From positions 1-52,616 of the forward strand of contig NZ_FOMS01000020.1 in assembly GCF_900112685.1 (NCBI RefSeq): a stretch of DNA of 52,616 nucleotides, read 5' to 3'. Source of the stretch: Roseivivax sediminis (lineage in GTDB: Bacteria; Pseudomonadota; Alphaproteobacteria; Rhodobacterales; Rhodobacteraceae). Shown here in pieces: positions 1 to 7,215 of the stretch. The number at the start of each line of letters is the position of its first letter. The first letter of the stretch is position 1. A program made the translations under genes and the position numbers. A model generated the notes under the pieces. That model was not told the origin of the DNA. It made no database searches and saw nothing but the letters and a program-made list of their open reading frames with translations.

Positions 1-95
1 AGCCATTTGTGGCCTCCTTCGTGGTGAGGCGGCGGGGTCTAGGTGCCCTCGTTCCGCCGATGGGCTGCGCCTCGGCCACCTGATCCGACCGAAAA
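1..95. repeat. Contig-end overlap (copy 1), circular molecule
   Basis: These 95 bases are identical to 52522-52616. They begin with the first codons of ardC read in reverse and stop inside a hairpin (89-108). An exact repeat at the two extreme ends of a contig is the usual mark of a closed circle written with an assembly overlap, not a biological terminal repeat. Confidence 0.93.
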
Positions 96-108
96 CGCAT
101 GTTTTCGG
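89..108. repeat. 8-bp perfect inverted repeat
   Basis: CCGAAAAC (89-96) and GTTTTCGG (101-108) flank the loop GCAT. It lies about 110 bp upstream of the ardC start across the circle joint, and the contig end falls inside its left arm. Confidence 0.7.
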
Positions 109-144
109 CGGAACAGAGTGGGAGAGGGCGAAGCCCGACCCACG

Positions 145-273
145 GTCCTGGCCCGGAAAGTCAAAGGATCGGAGACGGGGGTTGGTGCGGCCCGCAGGCG
201 AAGCCGAGGACACGGCCCCCGGCGGAGACGACGCCGCAGGCGGCGCTTGTCTTTTGACTTTCCGGGGCAGGAC
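145..273. repeat. 23-bp inverted repeat, arms 145-167 and 251-273
   Basis: The arms match at 21 of 23 positions (core CCCGGAAAGTCAAA against TTTGACTTTCCGGG) and are 83 bp apart. The spacer is GC-rich and holds smaller complementary runs. In single-stranded form it would fold into one large stem, as expected for a single-strand promoter or priming site. Confidence 0.75.
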
Positions 274-303
274 TGTTGGGCGGACCAACTGATAAGAAGA
301 TGG

Positions 304-347
304 CAGGGCGGGGGTGAGCGGGCGTAGCCCGTCGATCCCCCGCCCTG
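304..347. repeat. Nested inverted repeat
   Basis: An outer 11-bp perfect stem (CAGGGCGGGGG at 304-314, CCCCCGCCCTG at 337-347) encloses an inner stem CGGGC-GTA-GCCCG (319-331). It has no T-run on either side, so a terminator is not the obvious reading. Confidence 0.7.
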
Positions 348-742
348 TCTCCTGATCTTATGCGAGCCGCGCGCCCCGCGCGGCTCTCTCCCGACTATTC
401 AGCCGCCAAAGTGGCGGCGTCGCACAAGCGACCGTCACCCGAATGGGCCGACACGGACCGGCCCGGGCGACCATCACGGCCGCGACAGCGGGCGGCTCGG
501 GACGAGACGCACGCCGGCGCACCTGGGCCGCAGGGAGAACGGGACGGGCAGGCTCGGGGAGGACCGAAGGGACGACTAGGGCGCGGTCCCGGCCGGGCGT
601 GTCCTCGAGCGAACGCACGAGGTCACGAACGGACGGGATGGGTCCCCTTACGGTTCGCGATTTCGGGACTCACGAAGTGCCGTGCCGATTCAACTCAAGG
701 TCGCAATGCAGTAGTGAGCTAGGCGAAAGCACGGAGGGACCG

Positions 743-1540
743 TTGACGTATGCAGGCAAGATAGTCGTCGCGACCGCAACGTTAGCTATGTTGACGGGGT
801 GCAAAGTGGATCTCAGCGAGATTACCGATGAGCAGCTTTTGCGCTTGCTCGGTGACAATACGACGCCGGCACAGATCACGACTAAGACGCGCGAGTGCGC
901 GCAACTCATGTCGGGCCGTGCACCCGACGGCGCGGACAACATGCCCCAAGAGCTGCGGGACCAGCTCATTGCCGAGTGCGAAGCGACTTTGACGCGGCGA
1001 CTGAGCGATGAATCGCGAAACGACACTGAGCTGACAATCGAAGACTTCGAGCGTGAGGCCCTGGCGGAGCGGATCATCGAGCTTGAGGCGGCTCAAGAGA
1101 GCGCGCTTGCAGCGCGGAAACGCGCGAGTGACGAGGAAAAACGGGAAGCGCTTCGGGCTGAGCTGGCGGAGGCGATTGATCGCGGAGACACCTTGAAGGT
1201 CGAGCTGCAAGAGCGCCGTCAGGCGCTCGCACCGCAATGCGCGAAGCTGAAAGACATGCGAAGCGAGTTAAAGGCGCGGGACCAGACAAACTCGCTCTTC
1301 CTGAAAGGTCTGCCTTTCATCTGTGGGGGATCGTCGTCGGGTCCGCTGGATGACAAATGGGAACAGCTCGAACGGTTTGAGCAAGAGGCGGCATCCTTCG
1401 AGCTACCGGACAGGGCTGGGCTCGGCTTCGTCCGGATACCGGAACCGCCGAGGGTCGATCTCGAAGAGATTGACGCGCAGGCGGGCGATGTTTCCGAGGC
1501 GGTCGAAGCGTATCAGAAAGCCTTGGATGCGCTCGAATGA
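743..1540 (+). CDS. Putative coiled-coil lipoprotein
   Basis: A 265-residue protein of unknown function. I chose the TTG at 743 because GGAGG (733-737) sits five bases before it and because it begins a lipoprotein signal: a short hydrophobic run ending in the lipobox LTGC, with Cys at residue 20. The frame stays open far upstream, but that part is GC-rich shadow. The rest is strongly charged and helical (Glu/Arg/Ala-rich, about residues 90-190), suggesting a coiled coil, with three further Cys. Its stop overlaps the start of the nuclease gene (ATGA), so the two are probably translated together. Likely an envelope lipoprotein of the plasmid backbone; no family recognised. Confidence 0.65.
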   Translation: MTYAGKIVVATATLAMLTGCKVDLSEITDEQLLRLLGDNTTPAQITTKTRECAQLMSGRAPDGADNMPQELRDQLIAECEATLTRRLSDESRNDTELTIEDFEREALAERIIELEAAQESALAARKRASDEEKREALRAELAEAIDRGDTLKVELQERRQALAPQCAKLKDMRSELKARDQTNSLFLKGLPFICGGSSSGPLDDKWEQLERFEQEAASFELPDRAGLGFVRIPEPPRVDLEEIDAQAGDVSEAVEAYQKALDALE

Positions 1541-2136
1541 GGCGGTGGAAGCGAAGATCGCGGTATCGCGGCAAGTACCGGGGAAAGTCGCGGGCAACGC
1601 TGCCTATGGTCATCGTGGTTGGCGTCGTGGTCGCGACAGCAGGGATCGAGCAGGATCGAGCCTGGGCGTGGCTCGATCCGGTCACTGATCGGATCGAGCA
1701 AGCTATACCAACCGGGACAAATCCGCAGAGTGAGGCAACCGCGCGACCTACAGTGATAGATGGCGACACGCTTGACGTTGGCGATAGGCGAATAAGGCTG
1801 TTCGGGATCGACGCGCCGGAATCCGACCAGACATGCCGACGCCCCGATGGGTCACTCTGGCGATGCGGACAAGCGGCGACGGCCGCTTTAGCAGGAAAGG
1901 TGCGCGGTCGGCAGATTGTGTGCGATGTGCGATCAACGGATCGCTACGGCCGAGCTGTCGCGATCTGCGAAGTCGGGCAAACGGAAGTAAACCGCTGGCT
2001 TGTGCGAGAAGGTTTGGCAGTCGCCTACCGGGAATACTCGCGACTGTATGTTCCGGAAGAAGAGGCTGCGCAGCAGCAGCGTCGTGGCATTTGGGCAACC
2101 GATTTCATGGCTCCGAGTGATTGGAGAACAAAGTGA
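1537..2136 (+). CDS. Staphylococcal-nuclease-like protein (thermonuclease family)
   Basis: A 199-residue protein with a basic N-terminus, one hydrophobic segment (about residues 21-36) and then an SNase domain. The motifs VIDGDTLDVG (73-82), RLFGIDAPE (87-95) and DRYGRAVA are present, giving the Asp/Arg/Glu set used for Ca2+-dependent phosphodiester cleavage. The N-terminal segment puts the nuclease in the periplasm or anchors it to the inner membrane. The start overlaps the upstream lipoprotein stop by four bases. SNase-like proteins are frequent on conjugative plasmids, where a role in DNA entry or surface DNA turnover is suspected but not shown. Family assignment is firm, role is inference. 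Confidence 0.87.
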   Translation: MRRWKRRSRYRGKYRGKSRATLPMVIVVGVVVATAGIEQDRAWAWLDPVTDRIEQAIPTGTNPQSEATARPTVIDGDTLDVGDRRIRLFGIDAPESDQTCRRPDGSLWRCGQAATAALAGKVRGRQIVCDVRSTDRYGRAVAICEVGQTEVNRWLVREGLAVAYREYSRLYVPEEEAAQQQRRGIWATDFMAPSDWRTK

Positions 2137-2144
2137 GACCGATT

Positions 2145-2176
2145 TTGCAAAAAAAGCCTACTTTTTAGGGTATACT
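2145..2176 (+). promoter_or_regulatory. Candidate promoter for the small membrane protein
   Basis: TTGCAA (2145-2150) and TATACT (2171-2176) resemble -35 and -10 boxes, though the 20-base spacer is long. The -10 box lies just before the structured leader at 2177-2331. An A-run/T-run pair in the spacer could also form a weak hairpin. Confidence 0.35.
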
Positions 2177-2331
2177 AGCAGCCCGATGCCGTGCCGCCTG
2201 CGCAAGCTACTTGCCCGGTCGGCGCTACATCGAGCTGGGTTGTCCGGACGTGACGAACGAGGTGTGAGCTACGGTCCGGCATTCCCATACGGCCGGGCGG
2301 AAAAGGACTAGGCAGACCCAAGGAGGGCGAC
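2177..2331 (+). promoter_or_regulatory. Possible structured 5' leader (switch-like)
   Basis: A 155-base leader precedes the gene at 2332. It can form an outer stem GCCCGGTC (2213-2220) with GGCCGGGC (2291-2298) around an inner stem CCGGAC (2244-2249) with GTCCGG (2274-2279). A competing pairing, ATGCCG (2186-2191) with CGGCAT (2277-2282), shares bases with the inner stem, so the two folds exclude each other. I do not recognise a known riboswitch class. Confidence 0.35.
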
Positions 2332-2787
2332 ATGGACATGCACCTATACGAAGTCGGTCGCGAGGATGGTCTGCGCGAAGCACACGCACGGTCCGACGAG
2401 GCCCCCGCTGATCTCATGTCGCTCGCGGTCGTCCTCGGGGTTGTCGGCGTGATCGCCTTCCCGTGGCTCTATCCCGTCTATTGGGTTGGCGACGTTCTAA
2501 GCTCGACCGGCTTTCACCTGGTGGGCGTGATTGCGATACTTGCCGTCGTTCTCGCGGCGAACGTATGGCTTCTCCTGGAAATATTCAGGCGCGTGCCAAG
2601 TCTCATTCTCGGTGCTGTAGGGGCTGTCCAAGGCGGCTACTTGGCATACCGGGAGCTGCATCTGATCGAGGATGCAACGTGGATGATCCTTGGTGTTATC
2701 CTAGGGGCGATTGCTGGCATGGCGCTCTTCGTCAACGTCGCATCTTGGGCCAAACAGAAGAGAGTGCGGCGAGCGGCTTCTGTTTGA
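2332..2787 (+). CDS. Small inner-membrane protein, unknown
   Basis: A 151-residue protein with a short acidic/His-containing cytoplasmic start (about 25 residues) and four hydrophobic segments (about residues 29-48, 58-82, 87-107 and 118-137), ending in a basic tail. AAGGAGG sits immediately upstream and fixes the start. No catalytic motif and no family recognised. It stands alone between a structured leader and a strong hairpin terminator, so it is an independent transcription unit convergent with the copper operon. Confidence 0.7.
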   Translation: MDMHLYEVGREDGLREAHARSDEAPADLMSLAVVLGVVGVIAFPWLYPVYWVGDVLSSTGFHLVGVIAILAVVLAANVWLLLEIFRRVPSLILGAVGAVQGGYLAYRELHLIEDATWMILGVILGAIAGMALFVNVASWAKQKRVRRAASV

Positions 2788-2854
2788 TCCAGCCGCGTGA
2801 GCGGCTTCTGCGCGAACAGCGCCAGTCCAGCCGATCCGGGTTCAGAAAAAAAGA

Positions 2855-2874
2855 AGCCCCGCCGAAGCGGGGCT
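2855..2874. terminator. Bidirectional intrinsic terminator
   Basis: A perfect 8-bp stem AGCCCCGC-CGAA-GCGGGGCT. The minus strand has a T-run directly after it, while the plus strand has a weaker T-rich stretch. It lies between convergent units: the membrane protein (plus) and the copper operon (minus). A close relative of this hairpin recurs at 51597-51619. Confidence 0.8.
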
Positions 2875-3286
2875 AGGATTTTCTTCACCACGAAGAAATT
2901 ACAGTTTCATGCCTAGCTGATCCCAAGCCGCTAGAAAAGGCTGAGCTGTAGATCTCAAACGAGAGGCTGTTCCCGTGGATGACACGACCTGCCAAGGGGA
3001 GGGGGATCGCCCGGCCACGCAGCTCGGTCCCCGGCCGAGACCGTGGTTGGGGGCGACCCCTTCGCCCCGTTAAGCGGACGGCCTTGCGTGGAGGAACCGG
3101 ATCAAAATTGCGGGACGGAACTGCCTTTCGCTGCAAATGCTCAGTCCCCTCTACTTATACTGCGCTGAGCGGGAGGTGGACTTCTTCGTCGAAGGAATGC
3201 CGTGCCACAGCCCGCCATCTCGACAACTTTCTTGCATTGGCAGCGCCGCCGTTCCTCTGCGGATGGACTGGATTGGGTGCGGCCTC
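2875..3286. other. Intergenic stretch, no gene recognised
   Basis: About 410 bases between the terminator and the end of ccdA. Codon periodicity is not evident, open frames on both strands lack ribosome sites and none resembles a family I know. It is probably the scarred edge of the metal-resistance region. Confidence 0.5.
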
Positions 3287-4027
3287 TCAACCAATGCGGC
3301 CAAGGGACGGAAAGGTCGCCAGCAGCCAATAGGCAAAGCGCGAAAGCTGACCGGTCATGATCGCAAGCCCCATCAGAACCATTACCCCGCCTGCGCCCCT
3401 GTAGAGCCACCGTCCTGCTTGTCCGATCCGTTTGACGCGCGCTGCTATGGCGTCCGTGAACAGGGCCGCCAGAAGGAAGGGCACGCCGAGCCCGATCGAA
3501 TAGATCGCCAGCAGCCAGACGCCGTTCGAGAGGCTGCCCGCACTCGCGCTTACTGTTAGGATCGCCCCGAGGATCGGACCGATGCAGGGCGTCCAGCCGA
3601 AGGCGAAAGCAAGACCAAGGACATAGGCTCCTATCGGGCGCCCGCCGGGCACATCGAGATGGAACCGGGTGTCGCGCGCGAGACCACCGATGCGGAGAAC
3701 CCCGAGCATGACCAGGCCGAACAGGACGATGATTGCCCCGCCGACAAAATTGAGTTCCGTCCTCCATGTCAGGAGCAGCGATCCAAGCGCACTGGCCCCG
3801 GCGCCCAGGGCCACAAAGACCGTCGAGAAGCCGAGGACGAAACAGGCGCTCAGGCCAAGGGCGCGGCTTCGGGCCAGCATACCGACATGTTGCGCGGTCC
3901 TGAGGCCGGGTTGACCGGCGATAAAGGAGACGTAGCCCGGCACCAGCGGCAGGACGCAGGGCGACAGGAACGAGATGGCGCCAGCAAGAAAGGCTGCGAA
4001 GACGCCGATCCCCGAAATTTCCAACAT
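3287..4027 (-). CDS. ccdA: CcdA/DsbD-type thiol-disulfide electron carrier (first copy)
   Basis: A 246-residue, six-helix membrane protein of the CcdA/DsbD-beta family, which carries electrons from cytoplasmic thioredoxin to periplasmic thioredoxin-like proteins. The paired membrane cysteines lie in FLSPCVLPLVPGY (Cys24) and FGWTPCIGPILG (about Cys148), each in the family's typical Pro-flanked setting. It ends the minus-strand copper operon, which also encodes the thioredoxin-fold partners (5238-5753, 5755-6330) and an SCO protein it could keep reduced. Length is normal. A paralogue lies at 12922-13656. Confidence 0.93.
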   Translation of the reverse strand: MLEISGIGVFAAFLAGAISFLSPCVLPLVPGYVSFIAGQPGLRTAQHVGMLARSRALGLSACFVLGFSTVFVALGAGASALGSLLLTWRTELNFVGGAIIVLFGLVMLGVLRIGGLARDTRFHLDVPGGRPIGAYVLGLAFAFGWTPCIGPILGAILTVSASAGSLSNGVWLLAIYSIGLGVPFLLAALFTDAIAARVKRIGQAGRWLYRGAGGVMVLMGLAIMTGQLSRFAYWLLATFPSLGRIG

Positions 4028-4507
4028 CTATGCCTCCTTGCGAAATGGCTTGGCGGCCCACCAGAAGCCGAGGAGCGGGATGATCAGCCATTGCAGTACA
4101 GGCGAAAGACCGGTGCCCACCAACGGCAGGGTCGGCATGCGCGCGGTGTAGTCCCAGGCCTCGCGCACCTCCACGTTCAGCCACTCGCTGAAGATCGTGT
4201 AGCCTATGCCCGCCAGCACGGTGACGATGGCGACCCATCGCGCCGCAAGACGATCCGCCGGCCATTCCCGTCCGAACAACAGAAGCGCTCCGACCAGGGT
4301 GCTGAGAGCGATCAGGATATCCCCCCCGGTGCAGTGCAGCCCCGCGAACAGGATCTCGCCCGCCGTTCCCTCATGCCAGATCGTGTAGAGCGGCATGTGA
4401 CCGAACTCCCATGCCAGATGGGCCGGGATCACGACCGCGAAATACCGCCGCAGTGCGTCGAGAGACAGCATCGGTCGCTCTGCGCCGGAGCTGCGTGTCT
4501 GGCTCAT
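4028..4507 (-). CDS. Integral membrane protein of the copper operon
   Basis: A 159-residue membrane protein with about four hydrophobic segments. The ATG at 4507 overlaps the stop of the SCO gene (ATGA) and begins the plausible protein; the open frame continues much further upstream but that part is the SCO gene in another frame. His and Trp residues early in the protein (HLAWEFGHMPLY, TIWHEG) and HCTGGD could contact metal or haem, but no family was recognised. It lies one base before ccdA, so all of this is one translationally coupled operon. Confidence 0.75.
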   Translation of the reverse strand: MSQTRSSGAERPMLSLDALRRYFAVVIPAHLAWEFGHMPLYTIWHEGTAGEILFAGLHCTGGDILIALSTLVGALLLFGREWPADRLAARWVAIVTVLAGIGYTIFSEWLNVEVREAWDYTARMPTLPLVGTGLSPVLQWLIIPLLGFWWAAKPFRKEA

Positions 4508-5202
4508 CGGAAGACGTTCGTCAGCGTATGCCACCAGCCTTCCTCCTCGTGCCTGTGCTGCGCGTTGTTGATCAGCCCGCTCACGTAGAGCACGAGATTG
4601 GCGTTCTGGAACTCCATGCCGTGGAACTTGGCCGCGAGGCGCCCGCCGCGGTCGATCACGAAGGTCACCGGCGCGTGCATCATCGCGTCGCTCTCGGCCG
4701 ACATGGTGAACTCGACGCCGTAATCGCTGGCCAGAGCCCGGGTCGTATCCTCGGGCTGGTCCGGACGTGTGGTCAGAAAGGTCCAGTTTGCCGTGTCGAG
4801 GTCGTGCCAGCCGGCGTAGTCGCGCAGAATGTTCGGGGTATCGTTCGCCGGGTCTGTGGTGATCGAGACGAACTCGACCATGTCTCCCATCGGCGAGGCG
4901 TTGATCGACTCCTGGATCGTCGCGATCTTGTCGGCATGGAGCGGGCAGACGTCCGGGCAACTCGCATAGATGAAATGCAGCACCACGACCTTGTCCTGGA
5001 GCTCGGACAGGCCGACCGGTCGTCCCTCGGCATCCTGAAGCTTGAAGCCGGGCGCCTGTTCGCCCTCGATCGGCTGGAAGTATTTCTCCATTTCCAGCAT
5101 GCGCTCGTCGAGATTTTCGCCGGGATGATTGGCGAGGGCGGGCCATGCAGCCATCGCCAGGGCACCGGCAAGGACAAGGCGGCGGCTCGTCTGTTTCAGC
5201 AT
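4504..5202 (-). CDS. SCO1/SenC-family copper chaperone
   Basis: A 232-residue periplasmic thioredoxin-fold protein. The copper site is visible: CPDVC (Cys82, Cys86) and a downstream His in DAMMHAPVTF (about 172). SCO proteins deliver Cu to cytochrome oxidase CuA or act as thiol reductants for it. I chose the ATG at 5202 because it begins a clean twin-Arg-like or Sec signal peptide; an ATG at 5241 overlapping the upstream stop adds 13 residues and is the alternative. It is one of three SCO proteins in the window (also 14667-15275 and 16857-17486). Confidence 0.9.
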   Translation of the reverse strand: MLKQTSRRLVLAGALAMAAWPALANHPGENLDERMLEMEKYFQPIEGEQAPGFKLQDAEGRPVGLSELQDKVVVLHFIYASCPDVCPLHADKIATIQESINASPMGDMVEFVSITTDPANDTPNILRDYAGWHDLDTANWTFLTTRPDQPEDTTRALASDYGVEFTMSAESDAMMHAPVTFVIDRGGRLAAKFHGMEFQNANLVLYVSGLINNAQHRHEEEGWWHTLTNVFR

Positions 5203-5237
5203 GGTTTCTTCCACTTCTTGTGGGCGCACAGGCACCG

Positions 5238-5753
5238 TCATTTGATGTGGTCCTCGATGAAGGCGATCATCTCGGGGGTGTCCCATTCCGCCGGGCCCAT
5301 CAGGCGCCCCACTTCCTTGCCATCGGCGTTGATGAGCAGGGTGGCAGGCAGCCCGAAGGTCTTGAGGGCTGTCGCGGTCAACCCGGTCGAGTCCACGTAG
5401 ATGTCGAGATTCTCGACGGCGATCTCGTCGAAGAACCGTCGCACTACGGGGATGCCCGCCCGGTCGATCGACACGGCGACGACCTCGAACTCCGGTCCGC
5501 CGAGCGCGCCTTCGAGCGCGTCGAGCGTCGGCATCTCCTCGACGCAGGGCGGGCACCAGGTGGCCCAGACATTGAGCAGGACCGTGCGGCCCCGGAAGTC
5601 TTCGAGATAGAGCCGGTTGCCCTCGTCCGTGACGAAGCGGAAGTTCGGCACCTCCTGCGGGGTCTCATGGAGGGTGAAGCCCTGCGGCCCGCCGGCCAGC
5701 GCCGCTGTTGCAGAGAAGAGGGCGGCGGCAGCCGCCAGAAGCAGATGTTTCAT
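5238..5753 (-). CDS. TlpA-like periplasmic thioredoxin
   Basis: A 171-residue protein with a Sec signal peptide (about residues 1-20) and a thioredoxin fold with WATWCPPC (Cys67, Cys70) and the cis-Pro region FGLPATLLI. TlpA-like proteins reduce disulfides in SCO proteins and in cytochrome oxidase subunit II, and here the SCO gene follows directly. The open frame runs upstream to 6014 but the signal peptide fixes the start at 5753. One base separates this start from the preceding DsbE-like stop. Confidence 0.9.
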   Translation of the reverse strand: MKHLLLAAAAALFSATAALAGGPQGFTLHETPQEVPNFRFVTDEGNRLYLEDFRGRTVLLNVWATWCPPCVEEMPTLDALEGALGGPEFEVVAVSIDRAGIPVVRRFFDEIAVENLDIYVDSTGLTATALKTFGLPATLLINADGKEVGRLMGPAEWDTPEMIAFIEDHIK

Positions 5754-5754
5754 T

Positions 5755-6330
5755 CTATTGATTCCTCTGCCGCTGTTGCAGTTCCCGGGCCAGCGGCAGC
5801 ATCGTGTTGTCGATGTCGGATTGCGTGAGGGGCCCCACGTGCCGGTAGGCGATGGTCCCGTTGGCCGCGATGACGTAAGTTTCGGGGATGCCGTAGACGC
5901 CCCATTCGATCCCGACGCGTCCATCAAGATCCGCCCCGATACGGGTATAGGGATCGCCGAGGTCGCCAAGCCAGGCGGCCGCTTGGTCAGGCGGGTCCTT
6001 GTAGTTGATGCCATAGATCGGCACCTCGCCCCTTTTGCTCATGGCCATGAAGATCGGGTGTTCCTGCCGGCAGGGCACGCACCAGGAGGCGAAGACATTG
6101 ACCAGAGAGACGTGACCCGCGAGGTCGGACGTCGAGAGCCCCGTCTCGCGCCCCTGGACCGGCGGCAGATCGAACTCCGGCACTGACTTGTTAAGGAGGG
6201 CCGAGGGCAGCTCCTCGGAGCTGTTGAAGAGGCCCCAGGCGAAGACCGCGAACAGCAGGGTCGCCAGGAGCGGCACGACCACCAGCAAGGAGAGACGCGG
6301 TTTCCGTGAGATTTTCGGAACATTGGTCAT
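5755..6330 (-). CDS. DsbE/CcmG-like membrane-anchored thioredoxin
   Basis: A 191-residue protein with a cytoplasmic start, one membrane anchor (about residues 13-34), and a thioredoxin domain with WCVPC (Cys84, Cys87), the GINYKD motif and GVYGIPETYV, all typical of CcmG/DsbE. CcmG normally reduces apocytochrome c. Next to a CcmD-like gene but without ccmABCEFH, it more likely serves copper-protein thiols here. Its ATG overlaps the stop of the CcmD-like gene. Confidence 0.9.
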   Translation of the reverse strand: MTNVPKISRKPRLSLLVVVPLLATLLFAVFAWGLFNSSEELPSALLNKSVPEFDLPPVQGRETGLSTSDLAGHVSLVNVFASWCVPCRQEHPIFMAMSKRGEVPIYGINYKDPPDQAAAWLGDLGDPYTRIGADLDGRVGIEWGVYGIPETYVIAANGTIAYRHVGPLTQSDIDNTMLPLARELQQRQRNQ

Positions 6331-6521
6331 CGGCGCATCTTCTCGCCGGCTTCGGCGCTCTGACGTCGTGCGGCTCCGCGTGTGCGGAGCCGCACGCAGC
6401 AGGTGGTCAGCAGAACGAGCAGCGCCAGGACCATTAAGAGACAGCCGGCCCAGAGCAGCCCAAGTCGCAGAAGCGAGTCCCACTGCCGGACACCGTCGGA
6501 CAGCTCGGTCAACATGGCCAA
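6327..6521 (-). CDS. CcmD-like small membrane protein
   Basis: A 64-residue protein with one membrane helix (about residues 20-42) and a basic, Arg-rich cytoplasmic tail, the layout of CcmD haem-exporter subunits. Its stop overlaps the start of the DsbE-like gene, as in many ccm operons, which favours a CcmD relic. Cysteines in and after the helix (GCLL, TTCC) are not usual for CcmD. Starts at 6521 or 6515 are equally possible. Confidence 0.6.
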   Translation of the reverse strand: MAMLTELSDGVRQWDSLLRLGLLWAGCLLMVLALLVLLTTCCVRLRTRGAARRQSAEAGEKMRR

Positions 6522-6528
6522 GATCTCA

Positions 6529-6660
6529 TCAGCTACGGAGATACTTGATCAGGGCCACGATCCCGAGCACCAGCACAGCCAGGACCAGGGCCCAGATCAC
6601 GCCCATTCCGAGCATCATGCCCGGGCCCATCATTCCGCCGTTCATCATCATGCAATTCAT
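6529..6660 (-). CDS. Met-rich single-helix micro-protein (43 aa)
   Basis: A 43-residue open frame too short for usual gene callers. It begins MNCMMMNGGMMGPGMMLGMG, in which nine of the first twenty residues are Met and one is Cys, then continues as one membrane helix (about 21-38) with a short basic end. It fits exactly between the DUF411 gene and the CcmD-like gene on the same strand. Clustered Met and Cys outside a membrane helix is a typical Cu(I)-binding layout, so a small copper-binding membrane protein is likely, by composition and context only. Confidence 0.6.
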   Translation of the reverse strand: MNCMMMNGGMMGPGMMLGMGVIWALVLAVLVLGIVALIKYLRS

Positions 6661-6723
6661 CCTTGTTCAAGTTTCCTTAAAGAGCCGGCAGCTCCAGCAT
6701 GACTGCCGGAGCTGCCCGCATGG

Positions 6724-7185
6724 TCATTTCACGGCGTAGACGGACGGCGCTTCGCCGTCCGCGATGCCGTAGATCGTGAACGGCTCCTGTTTCTGGCCGC
6801 CCATGCCGGGGGCGCCGAGCGGCATGCCCGGCAGGGTAACGCCTGTGAGTTCCGGCTTCTCTTCAAGGAGTCTGTCGACCACCTCGATCGGAACGTGGCC
6901 ACTGACGACATAGTCGCCGAGGAAGGCGGTGTGGCAGCCCATGAGGTCTTCCGGGATGCCGGCCTCGGTGCTGATCTTCGACAGCTCGTGGGTCGGCTTC
7001 ACCTCGACCTCGAAACCGTTGTCGCGGAGGTAGTCGGCGTAATTCTCGCAGCAGCCGCATTGCGGGTTCTTGTAGAGAACCACCTCTTCGCCAGCGGCGA
7101 CGGGGGTCGCGCCGAGGCTGAGGGCAAAGGTGGCGGCGGCGGCAAGGGCAGCGAGGCCGCCCAGTCCAACTAGGGCCTTTTTCAT
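6724..7185 (-). CDS. DUF411 family metal-binding protein (first copy)
   Basis: A 153-residue secreted protein: signal peptide to about residue 31, then the DUF411 core with PQCGCCENYADYL (Cys43, Cys45, Cys46), MGCHTAFLGDYVVSGHVP and a C-terminal PGMPLGAPGM segment rich in Pro and Met. DUF411 proteins occur in copper and silver resistance clusters and are thought to bind metal in the periplasm. It lies between the multicopper oxidase and the Met-rich micro-protein in the copper operon. A paralogue is at 18860-19315. Confidence 0.88.
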   Translation of the reverse strand: MKKALVGLGGLAALAAAATFALSLGATPVAAGEEVVLYKNPQCGCCENYADYLRDNGFEVEVKPTHELSKISTEAGIPEDLMGCHTAFLGDYVVSGHVPIEVVDRLLEEKPELTGVTLPGMPLGAPGMGGQKQEPFTIYGIADGEAPSVYAVK

Positions 7186-7215
7186 CTTCTTCGTCCTTTC
7201 CTGGACAGGAATGTT

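Larger units (their letters stand above)
1..742. other. Non-coding, hairpin-rich leader upstream of ardC and of the lipoprotein gene
   Basis: No convincing gene lies here. The open frames are GC-rich shadows with no ribosome site and no family resemblance. On the minus strand this is the leader of ardC, which starts across the joint at 52527. It contains three fold-back elements (89-108, 145-273, 304-347). The rightmost part (about 640-742) must carry the promoter of the lipoprotein-nuclease pair on the plus strand, but I see no clear -35/-10 pair. Confidence 0.7.

Noticed and set aside
1-95. Terminal direct repeat of a transposon or linear phage
   Set aside because: It lies at the exact contig ends and cuts through ardC's leader; a circular overlap explains it without further assumptions.
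443-742. Long upstream extension of the lipoprotein reading frame
   Set aside because: The extension is GC-rich shadow without a ribosome site; the lipoprotein signal and GGAGG place the start at 743.
4508-5146. Upstream extension of the membrane-protein frame (4028-4507)
   Set aside because: It runs antiparallel in frame terms through the SCO gene, which has clear motifs; the coupled ATG at 4507 is the start.
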